Assembly (NCBI GenBank): GCA_016882585.1
Contig: VGPP01000058.1
Span: forward strand, 1-9,794
DNA from: Cyanobacteria bacterium M_surface_7_m2_037
GTDB taxonomy: Bacteria; Cyanobacteriota; Cyanobacteriia; PCC-6307; Cyanobiaceae
Reading direction: 5' to 3'
DNA: 9,794 nucleotides
The notes under the pieces were generated by a model. The model made no database searches, had not been told where the DNA came from, and saw nothing but the letters and a program-made list of their open reading frames with translations. A program made the position numbers and the translations under genes. This document shows positions 1 through 6,965 of this stretch, in pieces (the stretch's first letter is position 1; each line of letters begins with the position of its first letter).

Positions 1-359
1 CCGGCGTACACCATCGGCAGCATCACGTTCTCGAGGGCCGTGAGCTCCTGCAGCAGGTGGAACTGCTGAAACACAAAGCCCAGTTCGCGGTTGCGCAGAT
101 CCGCCAGTTGATCGTCGCTGAGGTGTTCCACAGCGGTGCCATTGAGCTTGTAGCTGCCGCTGCTGGGGCGATCGAGGCAGCCCAGGATGTTCATCGCCGT
201 GCTCTTGCCCGAGCCCGAGGTGCCCATCACCGCAAGGTATTCGCCGCGGCGCACGCTGAGGCAGAGATCGTCCAAGGCTGAAACAGCGGTGTCACCGCTG
301 CCGTACACCTTGCGGATGTGATCGAGCTCCGCCACCAGCGGAGCCGCGGTGCTGGCCAT
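1..359 (-). CDS. MacB/LolD-type ABC transporter ATP-binding protein (partial, 3' end off window)
   Basis: This is the first 119 residues of an ABC ATPase; the rest lies beyond the left edge. It would power a membrane transporter from the cytoplasmic face. Visible motifs are a Walker A loop GTSGSGKST at residues 46-54, then MNILGCLDRPSSG, and a Q-loop FVFQQFHLL at about 96-103 followed by LTALENVMLPM. This block is characteristic of the MacB/LolD/FtsE group (lipoprotein release, macrolide or peptide export, and cyanobacterial DevA-like exporters). The signature motif, Walker B and H-loop are outside the window, so completeness cannot be judged. The ATG at 359-357 shares one base with the ndhB stop (TGATG), and I see no clear ribosome binding site, so translation is probably coupled to ndhB. 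Substrate and permease partner are unknown. The family is secure; the subfamily is moderately so. Confidence 0.9.
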   Translation of the reverse strand, partial: MASTAAPLVAELDHIRKVYGSGDTAVSALDDLCLSVRRGEYLAVMGTSGSGKSTAMNILGCLDRPSSGSYKLNGTAVEHLSDDQLADLRNRELGFVFQQFHLLQELTALENVMLPMVYA

Positions 360-1933
360 CAGCCGATCGGCAGGCCGGAAGCGGCGGCCAGAGCCTTCTG
401 CAACATCGGTGTGCCGGCCACGGCGCCGTTCGCCCAGCCGAACAGGGGATTGGAGAGGATGCCGCCCACGGCGGTCACCACCACACAGGAGATCAGGGCG
501 GCGCGCAGTGGTTGGAGGCCAGCCACGCTCCAGCTGACCTCTGGATAGGCCTTCACCACCTCAGAAGCTTCTTGGGGCTCCTTCACCACCATCATCTTGA
601 TCACCGAGATGTAGTAGTAGATCGACACCACCGAAGTGAGCAGACCCACCACCACCAGGAGGTATTGGCCGTCGGCCCAGCCGGCGAAGAAGAGATAGAT
701 CTTGCCGAAGAAGCCCAGCATCGGGGGGATGCCACCCAGCGACAGCAGGCAAAGGCTCAAGCCCAGGGTGATCAGCGGATCCTTCTGATAGAGGCCGGCG
801 TAGTCGCTGATCCGATCACTGCCGGTGCGCAGCGAGAACAGGATGATGCAGGCGAAGGCGCCCAGGTTCATGAACAGATAGGCCGCCATGTAGAGCACCA
901 TTGCGGCGTAGCCGTCTTCGGTGCCGCAGACGAGGCCGATCATCACGAAGCCGGCCTGACCGATGGAGCTGTAGGCCAGCATCCGCTTCATCGAGGTCTG
1001 GGCCAGGGCCACCACGTTGCCCAGCACCATGCTCAGAATCGCCAGCACGGTGAACAGCAGCTTCCACTGAGCCTCAAACGGCTCGAAGCAGCCCACCAGG
1101 ATGCGCAGCGCCAGGGCGAAACCAGCCGCTTTCGAACCCACGGAGAGGAAGGCCACCACCGGAGTGGGGGAGCCTTCGTAAACATCCGGCGTCCACTGGT
1201 GGAAAGGCACCGCGGCGATCTTGAAGGCGACTGTGGACAGCACGAACACCAGAGCCAGCGCCGCCACCGGCGAGGCGCTGGTTTGCAGGGCGAGGCCCAC
1301 GGCTTCGAGGCTGGTGCTGCCGCCAGTGAGGCCATAGAGCAGAGAGGCCCCGTAGAGGAACACAGCCGCTGCGGCCGAGCCCACCAGGAGATATTTCAGA
1401 GCCGCTTCCGAGCTGCGCGCATCGCGCTTCATGTAGCCGGAGAGCAGATAGCTGGCCACCGAGAGGGTTTCCAGCGACACGAACACGCTCACCAGATCGG
1501 TGGAGCCGCAGAGCAACATCGCCCCGAGGGTGGCGGCCAGCAGGATCGCGGCGTATTCACCCACCGGTGTGCCGGCGCGCTCCACGTAGCGCCAGCTGAT
1601 CAACAGCGAGAGCAGCGTGGACGCTGCCACCACGGCGCGGAAGGCGATGGCGAGGTTGTCGGCCAGGAATGAGCCGAGGAAGGAAGGTTCCAGCGGAGAG
1701 GCGTTCCACTGCAGAGCCAGCAGGCCCAGGGCGCTGCCCAGGCCGATGTACGAAAAGACAGGGACCCAGCGAGAGGCAGCCTTTTCCCCGGCCAGATCCA
1801 CCAGCAGGCAAGCCACCATCGCCAGCAGCACGGCACCTTCCGGTGCCACGGCACCGGCGTTGAGCTGCAGAGAGGTGATCGCACTCACCGCAGGTGCGGC
1901 GCCGGGGTCGGCGGCGGCCAGAAGAGAGAGCAC
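359..1933 (-). CDS. ndhB: NAD(P)H-quinone oxidoreductase subunit 2 (NdhB)
   Basis: NdhB is an antiporter-like membrane subunit of cyanobacterial NDH-1. It helps pump protons across the thylakoid membrane in respiration, photosystem I cyclic electron flow and, in some complexes, CO2 uptake. The protein is strongly hydrophobic throughout, as expected for about 14 membrane helices. Seen directly (numbering from the chosen start) are the conserved helix Glu in SVFVSLETLS (E155), Lys in EAALKYLLVGSAAA (K180), Lys in STVAFKIAAVPFHQWTPDVY (K238), the KRMLAYSSIGQAGF segment at about 316-329, and the C-terminal IKMMVVKEPQEAS. I chose GTG at 1933 because it gives 524 residues, close to the family length, and an N-terminus (VLSLLAAADPG...) resembling picocyanobacterial relatives. 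GTG at 1888 and GTG at 1999 are also in frame. No Shine-Dalgarno is obvious. The stop overlaps the start of the ABC ATPase gene by one base. Confidence 0.96.
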   Translation of the reverse strand: MLSLLAAADPGAAPAVSAITSLQLNAGAVAPEGAVLLAMVACLLVDLAGEKAASRWVPVFSYIGLGSALGLLALQWNASPLEPSFLGSFLADNLAIAFRAVVAASTLLSLLISWRYVERAGTPVGEYAAILLAATLGAMLLCGSTDLVSVFVSLETLSVASYLLSGYMKRDARSSEAALKYLLVGSAAAAVFLYGASLLYGLTGGSTSLEAVGLALQTSASPVAALALVFVLSTVAFKIAAVPFHQWTPDVYEGSPTPVVAFLSVGSKAAGFALALRILVGCFEPFEAQWKLLFTVLAILSMVLGNVVALAQTSMKRMLAYSSIGQAGFVMIGLVCGTEDGYAAMVLYMAAYLFMNLGAFACIILFSLRTGSDRISDYAGLYQKDPLITLGLSLCLLSLGGIPPMLGFFGKIYLFFAGWADGQYLLVVVGLLTSVVSIYYYISVIKMMVVKEPQEASEVVKAYPEVSWSVAGLQPLRAALISCVVVTAVGGILSNPLFGWANGAVAGTPMLQKALAAASGLPIG

Positions 1934-1962
1934 AGCTGGTTCAGGGTCGCCCGTTGGCGAGG

Positions 1963-1968
1963 ACTGTA
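1963..1968 (-). promoter_or_regulatory. Candidate -10 element of the ndhB promoter
   Basis: Read leftward, the sequence is GGCTACAGTCC. TACAGT matches four of six bases of TATAAT and fits the TANNNT form of -10 element common in picocyanobacteria. Transcription would start near 1956, leaving a leader of about 23 bases before the GTG at 1933. No good -35 is visible at 16-18 bases; CGACAA lies about 19 bases away. This is an inference from one short match and the right position. Confidence 0.35.
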
Positions 1969-2021
1969 GCCGCGCTGACGGCGGGTTTTGTCGCCGCACC
2001 CGCGGGCTTGACCGCCGGTGC

Positions 2022-2046
2022 GATAAAGAGGGAAGCGGTTTACCGC
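2022..2046 (+). promoter_or_regulatory. topA leader: -10-like GATAAA, SD-like GAGGG and a small hairpin
   Basis: Upstream of topA lies TGCGATAAAG, with GATAAA at 2022-2027 preceded by TG, which resembles an extended -10 (four of six bases). TTGACC at 2008-2013 is -35-like but only 8 bases away, so the two cannot form one normal promoter. GAGGG at 2028-2032 resembles a Shine-Dalgarno sequence but is 20 bases from the GTG at 2053. Between them, GCGG-TTTA-CCGC (2035-2046) can form a short hairpin, which would shorten the effective spacing to about 8 bases. If GATAAA is the real -10, transcription starts near 2034 and the GAGGG is not transcribed, so the two readings compete. Confidence 0.3.
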
Positions 2047-2052
2047 CTGCCT

Positions 2053-4767
2053 GTGGCGCACACCCTCGTCATCGTTGAGAGCCCCACGAAGGCCCGCACC
2101 ATCCGCGGGTTCCTTCCCAAGGACTTCAAGGTGGAAGCCTCGATGGGGCACGTGCGCGACCTGCCCAACAACGCCAGCGAGATTCCGGCCGCCCATAAAG
2201 GGGAGAAGTGGGCCAATCTCGGCGTGAACACCGCCAACAACTTCGAGCCGCTCTACGTGGTGCCGAAGGACAAGAAAAAGGTGGTGAAGGAACTCAAAGA
2301 CGCTCTCAAGGGTGCTGACCAGCTGCTGCTGGCGACGGATGAAGACCGGGAAGGCGAATCGATCAGCTGGCACCTGCTGCAGCTCCTCAGCCCAAAGGTT
2401 CCGGTGAAGCGGATGGTGTTCCACGAGATCACCAAAGAGGCGATCGGCCGGGCGCTGGAGCAGACCCGCGAGCTCGACATGGAGCTGGTGCACGCCCAGG
2501 AAACCCGGCGCATCCTCGATCGCCTGGTGGGCTACACCCTCTCGCCGCTGCTGTGGAAGAAGGTGGCCTGGGGCCTCAGCGCCGGCCGGGTGCAGTCGGT
2601 GGCGGTGCGGCTGCTCGTGCAGCGCGAGCGGGCGCGGCGCGCCTTCAAGAGCGGCAGCTATTGGGATCTCAAGGCCCAGCTGCAGCAGGGCAGCGCCGCC
2701 TTTGAAGCCAAGCTCACCCACCTCAAGGGCGAGCGCATCGCCGGGGGCTCCGATTTCGATGAGGCCACCGGTGGCCTCAAGGCCGGCAGCAAGGTGCGCC
2801 TGCTTGCAGAAGCCGAGGCGCGCCAGCTGCGGGAAGCCGTGTTGGCGGCCCCCTGGACGGTGGCAGCCGTGGAGGAGAAGCCCACCACCCGTAAACCGGT
2901 GGCCCCCTTCACCACCAGCACCCTGCAGCAGGAGGCCAACCGCAAGCTGCGGCTCTCGGCCCGCGAAACGATGCGCACCGCCCAGGGCCTCTACGAGCGT
3001 GGCTTCATCACTTACATGCGTACCGATTCGGTGCATCTGAGTGATCAGGCCATCAATGCGGCCCGCAGCTGCGTGGCCGACAAGTACGGCAAGGACTATC
3101 TGAGCCCTTCCGCCCGCCAGTTCTCCACCAAGGCCCGCAACGCCCAGGAGGCCCACGAAGCCATTCGCCCCGCTGGCGAAAGCTTCCGTGATCCCGGTGC
3201 CACGGGCCTCGATGGCCGTGATCTCGCCCTGTACGAGCTGATCTGGAAGCGCACCGTGGCCTCCCAGATGGCTGACGCCAAGCTCACGATGCTGAGCGTG
3301 GATCTGGAGGCCGACGGCGGCAGCCTCGGCACCGCCGCCTTCCGGGCCACCGGCAAGCGCATCGATTTCCCCGGTTTCTTCCGCGCCTACGTGGAAGGCA
3401 GCGACGACCCTGATGCCGCCCTCGAGGGCCAGGAAGTGCTGCTGCCGTCGCTGAAAACTGGCGACAGCCCCGCCTGCAAGGGCGTGGAAGCCCTCGGCCA
3501 CCAAACCCAGCCTCCCGCCCGCTACAGCGAAGCGGCCTTGGTGAAGATGCTGGAGAAAGAGGGCATCGGCCGCCCCTCCACCTACGCCTCGATCATCGGC
3601 ACGATCGTGGATCGCGGCTACGCCACGCTCCAGAACAACGCCCTCACCCCCAGCTTCACAGCGTTCGCTGTGACGGCCCTGCTGGAGGAGCACTTCCCCG
3701 ATCTGGTGGACACGAGCTTCACGGCTCGGATGGAGAACACCCTCGACGAGATCTCCCACGGGCAGGTGCAGTGGCTGCCCTACCTGGAGAGCTTCTACAA
3801 GGGCGACAAAGGCCTCGAAGCCCAGGTGCAGCAGCGCGAAGGCGATATCGACCCCACCGCCTCACGCACGATCGAGCTGGAAGGCCTGCCCTGCGTGGTG
3901 CGCATCGGCCGCTTCGGCGCCTACCTGGAAACGAAGCGTGTGGCCGAGGACGGCACCGAGGAGCTGCTCAAGGCCACGCTGCCCAACGAGATCACCCCAG
4001 CCGATCTCGATGCCGACAAAGCCGAACTGATCCTGAAGCAGAAGGCCGATGGGCCTGAATCCCTGGGCGAAGATCCCGAAACCGGCGATCTGGTGTATCT
4101 GCTCTTCGGCCAGTACGGCCCCTACGTGCAGCGGGGCCAGGTGAGTGATGAGAACCCCAAGCCGAAGCGCGCCTCCCTGCCGAAGGGCACCAAGCCGGAA
4201 GATCTCACCCTCGAAGACGCCCTCGGTCTGCTGCGCTTGCCGCGTCACCTGGGCGAGCACCCCGATGGCGGCAAGATCGAAGCTGGGCTCGGCCGCTTCG
4301 GCCCCTACGTGGTGCACCACAAGGGCAAGGGCGAGAAGGATTACCGCTCCCTCAAGGCCGAAGACGATGTGTTGATGGTGGGTCTCTCGCGGGCGGTGGA
4401 GCTGCTGGCGCAGCCCAAGCGCGGCCGCGGTGGTCGCACCGCCCTCAAGGATCTGGGCACCCCCGAGGGTGCTGATGAGGCGATTCAGCTGTTTGACGGC
4501 CCCTACGGCCTCTATGTGAAGCAGGGCAAGGTGAACGCCTCCCTGCCGGAGGGCACCACCGCCGACACGATCACCCTTGAGCAGGCGGTGGAACTGCTGG
4601 CGGCCAAGGCGGCTGCCGGCAAGGGCAAGGGCCGCAAGGCTGCTGGCTCCACCACTGCCAAGAAGCCGGCCGCCAAGAAGCCCGCGGCGAAGAAGGCTCC
4701 TGCCACCACCAAAACCGGCCGTCTGCGGGCCAGCGCCGTGCGGGTGATCCGCGCCGCCGATAGCTGA
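2053..4767 (+). CDS. topA: DNA topoisomerase I (type IA), zinc-finger-free cyanobacterial form
   Basis: TopA relaxes negatively supercoiled DNA by cutting and rejoining one strand through a tyrosine-phosphate link; it acts in the cytoplasm on the chromosome. The 904-residue protein begins with a TOPRIM domain: HTLVIVESPTKA with catalytic Glu9, then ATDEDREGE carrying the metal-binding acidic triad D96, D98 and E100. The active-site tyrosine is Y321 in GFITYMRTDS, with R323 next to it (E. coli Y319 and R321). VQSVAVRLLVQRERARR and LVKMLEKEGIGRPSTYASII are further type IA signatures. The C-terminal part has no CxxC zinc ribbons. Instead it has repeats of the G-x-FG-x-Y type at about 617 (RIGRFGAYLE), 684 (LFGQYGPYVQ), 745 (GLGRFGPYVV) and 813 (LFDGPYGLYV), then a basic Lys/Ala tail from about 856. 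GTG at 2053 is chosen because family members start at xAHTLVIVESPTKA; the frame stays open upstream to 1894 but would run into ndhB. The stop overlaps the next gene's ATG by one base. Confidence 0.97.
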   Translation: MAHTLVIVESPTKARTIRGFLPKDFKVEASMGHVRDLPNNASEIPAAHKGEKWANLGVNTANNFEPLYVVPKDKKKVVKELKDALKGADQLLLATDEDREGESISWHLLQLLSPKVPVKRMVFHEITKEAIGRALEQTRELDMELVHAQETRRILDRLVGYTLSPLLWKKVAWGLSAGRVQSVAVRLLVQRERARRAFKSGSYWDLKAQLQQGSAAFEAKLTHLKGERIAGGSDFDEATGGLKAGSKVRLLAEAEARQLREAVLAAPWTVAAVEEKPTTRKPVAPFTTSTLQQEANRKLRLSARETMRTAQGLYERGFITYMRTDSVHLSDQAINAARSCVADKYGKDYLSPSARQFSTKARNAQEAHEAIRPAGESFRDPGATGLDGRDLALYELIWKRTVASQMADAKLTMLSVDLEADGGSLGTAAFRATGKRIDFPGFFRAYVEGSDDPDAALEGQEVLLPSLKTGDSPACKGVEALGHQTQPPARYSEAALVKMLEKEGIGRPSTYASIIGTIVDRGYATLQNNALTPSFTAFAVTALLEEHFPDLVDTSFTARMENTLDEISHGQVQWLPYLESFYKGDKGLEAQVQQREGDIDPTASRTIELEGLPCVVRIGRFGAYLETKRVAEDGTEELLKATLPNEITPADLDADKAELILKQKADGPESLGEDPETGDLVYLLFGQYGPYVQRGQVSDENPKPKRASLPKGTKPEDLTLEDALGLLRLPRHLGEHPDGGKIEAGLGRFGPYVVHHKGKGEKDYRSLKAEDDVLMVGLSRAVELLAQPKRGRGGRTALKDLGTPEGADEAIQLFDGPYGLYVKQGKVNASLPEGTTADTITLEQAVELLAAKAAAGKGKGRKAAGSTTAKKPAAKKPAAKKAPATTKTGRLRASAVRVIRAADS
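4660..4704 (+). repeat. Tandem KKPAA-type pentapeptide repeat in the TopA tail
   Basis: Three successive 15-base units encode KKPAA, KKPAA and KKAPA (TopA residues 870-884). Codons differ between units (CCG GCC GCC versus CCC GCG GCG), so selection on the protein, rather than fresh DNA duplication, probably keeps the pattern. The motif resembles histone H1-like PAKK tails and probably binds DNA non-specifically. Confidence 0.7.
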
Positions 4768-5195
4768 TGCAGCTGCGGCGGTTGCTGGTTCCTCTGCTGC
4801 TGGCTGCCGGTGTGAGCGGCTGCAGTGGTACGCCCTTCGGCGATCAGCTCTCGCGCAGCTTCTCGCAGGCCCCCGCCACTCCCGCGGCGCCCGCCGCTCA
4901 ACCCACCACCGCCACCCCAGCAGTCAAGCCCGCTCCCCAGGCGGAGACGCCCAAGCGCGAACCGGCCAAGCCCGCGGCTAAACCGGCTCCTGCAGCTCCG
5001 GCGCTCACCCCGGCTCCCTATCGGGTCACGATCAAGCTGCCCGCAGCGGATCCGTCCTCGCCGGCTGAGGCCGTGACCGATGCTTTGCGCCAGGCCGGTG
5101 TGGCCTTTGAGGTGGAAACGATTGAGCGGGTGCCGGCTGCTGGCGCTGAAACGGCCGCGCCGCTGCGCACCACCCCGGCCCCACCCGCGCGATGA
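4767..5195 (+). CDS. Small Pro/Ala-rich putative lipoprotein, function unknown
   Basis: I do not recognise a named family. The 142-residue product has a lipoprotein signal: basic MQLRR, a hydrophobic stretch LLVPLLLAAG, and the lipobox VSGC with Cys19 as the predicted acylated residue, so it should be anchored in a membrane facing the periplasm or lumen. Residues 35-84 are a low-complexity Pro/Ala/Lys spacer, probably extended. After it comes the only foldable part, about residues 85-121: YRVTIKLP, then SPAEAVTDALRQAGV, then FEVETIERV, which reads as strand-helix-strand and may be a small alpha/beta domain. A second Pro/Ala tail ends the protein. Its ATG overlaps the topA stop (TGATG) and its stop overlaps the next ATG (ATGA), with no Shine-Dalgarno at either, so it is probably translated by coupling. 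The coupling to a DUF2232 membrane gene suggests an envelope role rather than one in topology control. Confidence 0.8.
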   Translation: MQLRRLLVPLLLAAGVSGCSGTPFGDQLSRSFSQAPATPAAPAAQPTTATPAVKPAPQAETPKREPAKPAAKPAPAAPALTPAPYRVTIKLPAADPSSPAEAVTDALRQAGVAFEVETIERVPAAGAETAAPLRTTPAPPAR

Positions 5196-5830
5196 GCCTC
5201 AGCCGGCGTCAGGCCCATCAGCTCACCGACACCGCCTATCTGGCGGCTGCAACCGCCCTGCTCTGGGTGGGGCTCTACTACCTGCCCGTGGGCGGTGCCC
5301 TGTTCCGTTTGGCGCTGCCGCTGCCGCTTGCTCTGTTGCAGCTCCGGCATAACCGCCGTTGTGCGGTGGAGGGTGTGGCCGTGTCGGCCCTGCTGCTGGT
5401 GGCGCTGATGGGGCCGGTGCGGGGGCCTTTGGTGCTCTTCCCCTACACCTTGCTGGCTCTGTGGCTGGGGTGGTGCTGGAAGCAGCAGCTCAGCTGGTGG
5501 ATCAGCTGGGGGGTAGGGGTGCTGATCGGTGCCACCGGCTTTCTGGTGCGGGTGGCGGTGGTGTCGGTGCTGCTGGGTGAAAACCTCTGGGTGGTGATCA
5601 CCACCGCGGCGGCCCAGCTGCTGGAGCGCCTCAGCGGCCTGCTTCAGCTCGGTGGCGGGCCCGATCTCTGGCAGGTGCAGCTCCTGGCCTTGGCTCTGGT
5701 GCTGCTTCAGAACGTGATTTACGTGCTCGCCCTGCATGCGGTGGCCCTCTGGATCTTCCCGCGGCTGCGCAGCCCGATCACGCCCCCGCCGGCGCTGCTG
5801 CGGCCGCTGCTCGCCCTCGATCCCCTTTGA
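5192..5830 (+). CDS. DUF2232 family integral membrane protein
   Basis: The 212-residue protein is almost entirely hydrophobic, with likely membrane segments at about 14-30, 33-51, 60-73, 78-96, 103-128 and 160-189. It lacks a cleavable signal and has a Pro-rich C-terminal tail. Size, helix pattern and cyanobacterial context fit the DUF2232 (YybS-like) family. From memory, that family is grouped with the S-components of ECF vitamin transporters, but no substrate motif can be read here. The start ATG lies in an ATGA overlap with the lipoprotein gene, and the stop TGA overlaps the TTG start of the cobT-like gene. This chaining to a cobamide enzyme makes a precursor or vitamin uptake role worth considering, as inference only. 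No energising EcfA or EcfT gene is in the window. The family call is moderately sure; the function is not known. Confidence 0.72.
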   Translation: MSLSRRQAHQLTDTAYLAAATALLWVGLYYLPVGGALFRLALPLPLALLQLRHNRRCAVEGVAVSALLLVALMGPVRGPLVLFPYTLLALWLGWCWKQQLSWWISWGVGVLIGATGFLVRVAVVSVLLGENLWVVITTAAAQLLERLSGLLQLGGGPDLWQVQLLALALVLLQNVIYVLALHAVALWIFPRLRSPITPPPALLRPLLALDPL

Positions 5831-6939
5831 CGCTCCAGCGCCTCAGCGGTGATTCCCGCCAGGCGCAGCGTTGGTGCGCTCAGGTGGCCGATGCGGCGCA
5901 GACCACACGGGTGCTGGTGCTGCTGGCCGGCACCGAAACGGCCGCCGTGCCCGGCATCTCGGCGGCTGGAGCCACGCCGGAGAGTCGCCGGCTCACCGCT
6001 GCTGCGGATGCGGAATTGCTGCTGCTCGGTCCAGGGAAGCAGCGCCCCCATGCCTTGCCGCCCCTGCCCGCTGGTGTGAGCCCCGCTCTGATCGCTCGCG
6101 TTGTGGTGGCGCAGCTGGCGCTCGAGCCCCTGGTGGTGGATGCCGGCGCTGCTGTGGCTCCGGCGGTGCCGCACCTGCAGCTGGGGCATCGCCCTGCCCG
6201 CTGCCTCAGCACTGGGGCCGCGATCGAGCTGGAGCGGGTGCACCAGCTGCTCGCCCGGGGCCGGCGCTGGGGCCAGCAGCTCGGGCGGCGCCCCCACAGG
6301 CCGCTGTTGCTGGCGGAGTGCGTGCCAGGTGGCACCAGCACCGCACAAGCGGTGCTCGAGGGTCTGGGGGTTCCGGCTGCCGGGCTGGTGAGCGGCAGTC
6401 TGCGGGAGCCGGCCCATGGCTTGAAAGCCCAGCTGGTGGCGCAGGGGCTGGCGGCGGCGGCACTCACCAGCTCTGCCCCGCCGGATCAGGTGCTGGCGGC
6501 CATGGGTGATCCGATGCAGCCCCTGGCCGCTGGGCTGGTGTTGGAGGCGGCCCTGGCCGGGGTGCCGGTGCTGTTGGCCGGCGGCAGCCAGATGGCCGCC
6601 GTGCTGGCCGTGGCGCTGGCGCTGTGCGAACCCGCCCGGCGTGCGCAGCTGTTGGCCCACGCCGCCATCGCCACCACGGCCTGGGTGGCGGGAGAAGGCA
6701 GTAGCGATCTGGCCCAGCTGCTGGAGCAGATCGCCCAACGCTGGGGCGCTGAGCCCCTCGCCTTCGCGGCCTCGCTGCGCTTTCACGGCTGCCGTTCCCC
6801 GCAGCTGCTGGCGTTCGAGCAGGGCTATGTGAAGGAGGGCGTGGGCGCTGGCGGTCTGGCGGCGCTGTGGGAGCTCAGCGGCCGCAGCCCCGCGGCGCTG
6901 GCCGCCGCGTGCGACGAGGCCTGCAGCCAGCTGGTGTGA
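5827..6939 (+). CDS. cobT: UPF0284/CobT-like nicotinate-nucleotide phosphoribosyltransferase
   Basis: This is the TIGR00303/UPF0284 branch of the CobT superfamily. CobT enzymes move phosphoribose from nicotinate mononucleotide to a base, making the nucleotide of the lower cobamide ligand. UPF0284 proteins of methanogens and cyanobacteria have been reported to have this kind of activity. Seen in the 370 residues: LVLLAGTETAAVPGISAAGATPESRR (33-55), the glycine-rich AECVPGGTSTAQAVLEGLG (163-181), MGDPMQP (226-232), AGGSQM (251-256) and EQGYVKEGVGAGG (331-343). In the last motif E337 is the best candidate for the catalytic glutamate of classical CobT. The start is TTG at 5827, in a TTGA overlap with the previous stop; it gives the N-terminus expected by comparison with relatives, and no ATG or GTG lies nearby upstream in frame. 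Marine Synechococcus make pseudocobalamin with adenine as lower ligand, so adenine is a possible substrate here. The family is secure; the symbol is by homology. Confidence 0.88.
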   Translation: MTLQRLSGDSRQAQRWCAQVADAAQTTRVLVLLAGTETAAVPGISAAGATPESRRLTAAADAELLLLGPGKQRPHALPPLPAGVSPALIARVVVAQLALEPLVVDAGAAVAPAVPHLQLGHRPARCLSTGAAIELERVHQLLARGRRWGQQLGRRPHRPLLLAECVPGGTSTAQAVLEGLGVPAAGLVSGSLREPAHGLKAQLVAQGLAAAALTSSAPPDQVLAAMGDPMQPLAAGLVLEAALAGVPVLLAGGSQMAAVLAVALALCEPARRAQLLAHAAIATTAWVAGEGSSDLAQLLEQIAQRWGAEPLAFAASLRFHGCRSPQLLAFEQGYVKEGVGAGGLAALWELSGRSPAALAAACDEACSQLV

Positions 6940-6953
6940 TCGGGTTTGCCCCT

Positions 6954-6959
6954 TAGGGT
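6954..6959 (+). promoter_or_regulatory. TAGGGT: candidate -10 of a leaderless promoter, or weak RBS
   Basis: The 26-base gap between cobT and the binding-protein gene contains TTAGGGTCGGGCC just before the ATG. TAGGGT fits the TANNNT -10 pattern, and the A of the ATG at 6966 would be the seventh base after it, so a leaderless transcript is possible. AGGG (6955-6958), 7 bases from the ATG, could equally be a weak Shine-Dalgarno sequence. No clear -35 is visible 17 bases upstream (CTGGTG). Confidence 0.3.
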
Positions 6960-6965
6960 CGGGCC

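Noticed and set aside
512..1672. A 386-codon plus-strand open frame opposite ndhB
   Set aside because: Its His/Gln/Glu-rich composition is typical of the reverse frame of a hydrophobic membrane gene; ndhB on the minus strand is unmistakable.
2008..2027. TTGACC plus GATAAA as a standard -35/-10 promoter for topA
   Set aside because: The spacer is only 8 bases, far short of the usual 16-18.
1894..2052. In-frame 53-codon N-terminal extension of topA
   Set aside because: It is Arg/Ala-rich, overlaps ndhB and adds residues absent from TopA proteins, which start just before HTLVIVESPTKA.
1885..3759. A 624-codon open frame on the minus strand, antisense to topA
   Set aside because: It is low-complexity (Gly/His/Leu/Ala-rich) with no recognisable domain, and mirrors the GC-rich third positions of topA, which carries clear catalytic motifs in the other frame.
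6219..6226. HIP1-like octamer near CGCGATCGAG
   Set aside because: It reads GCGATCGA, one base off GCGATCGC; I found no exact HIP1 copy in the window.
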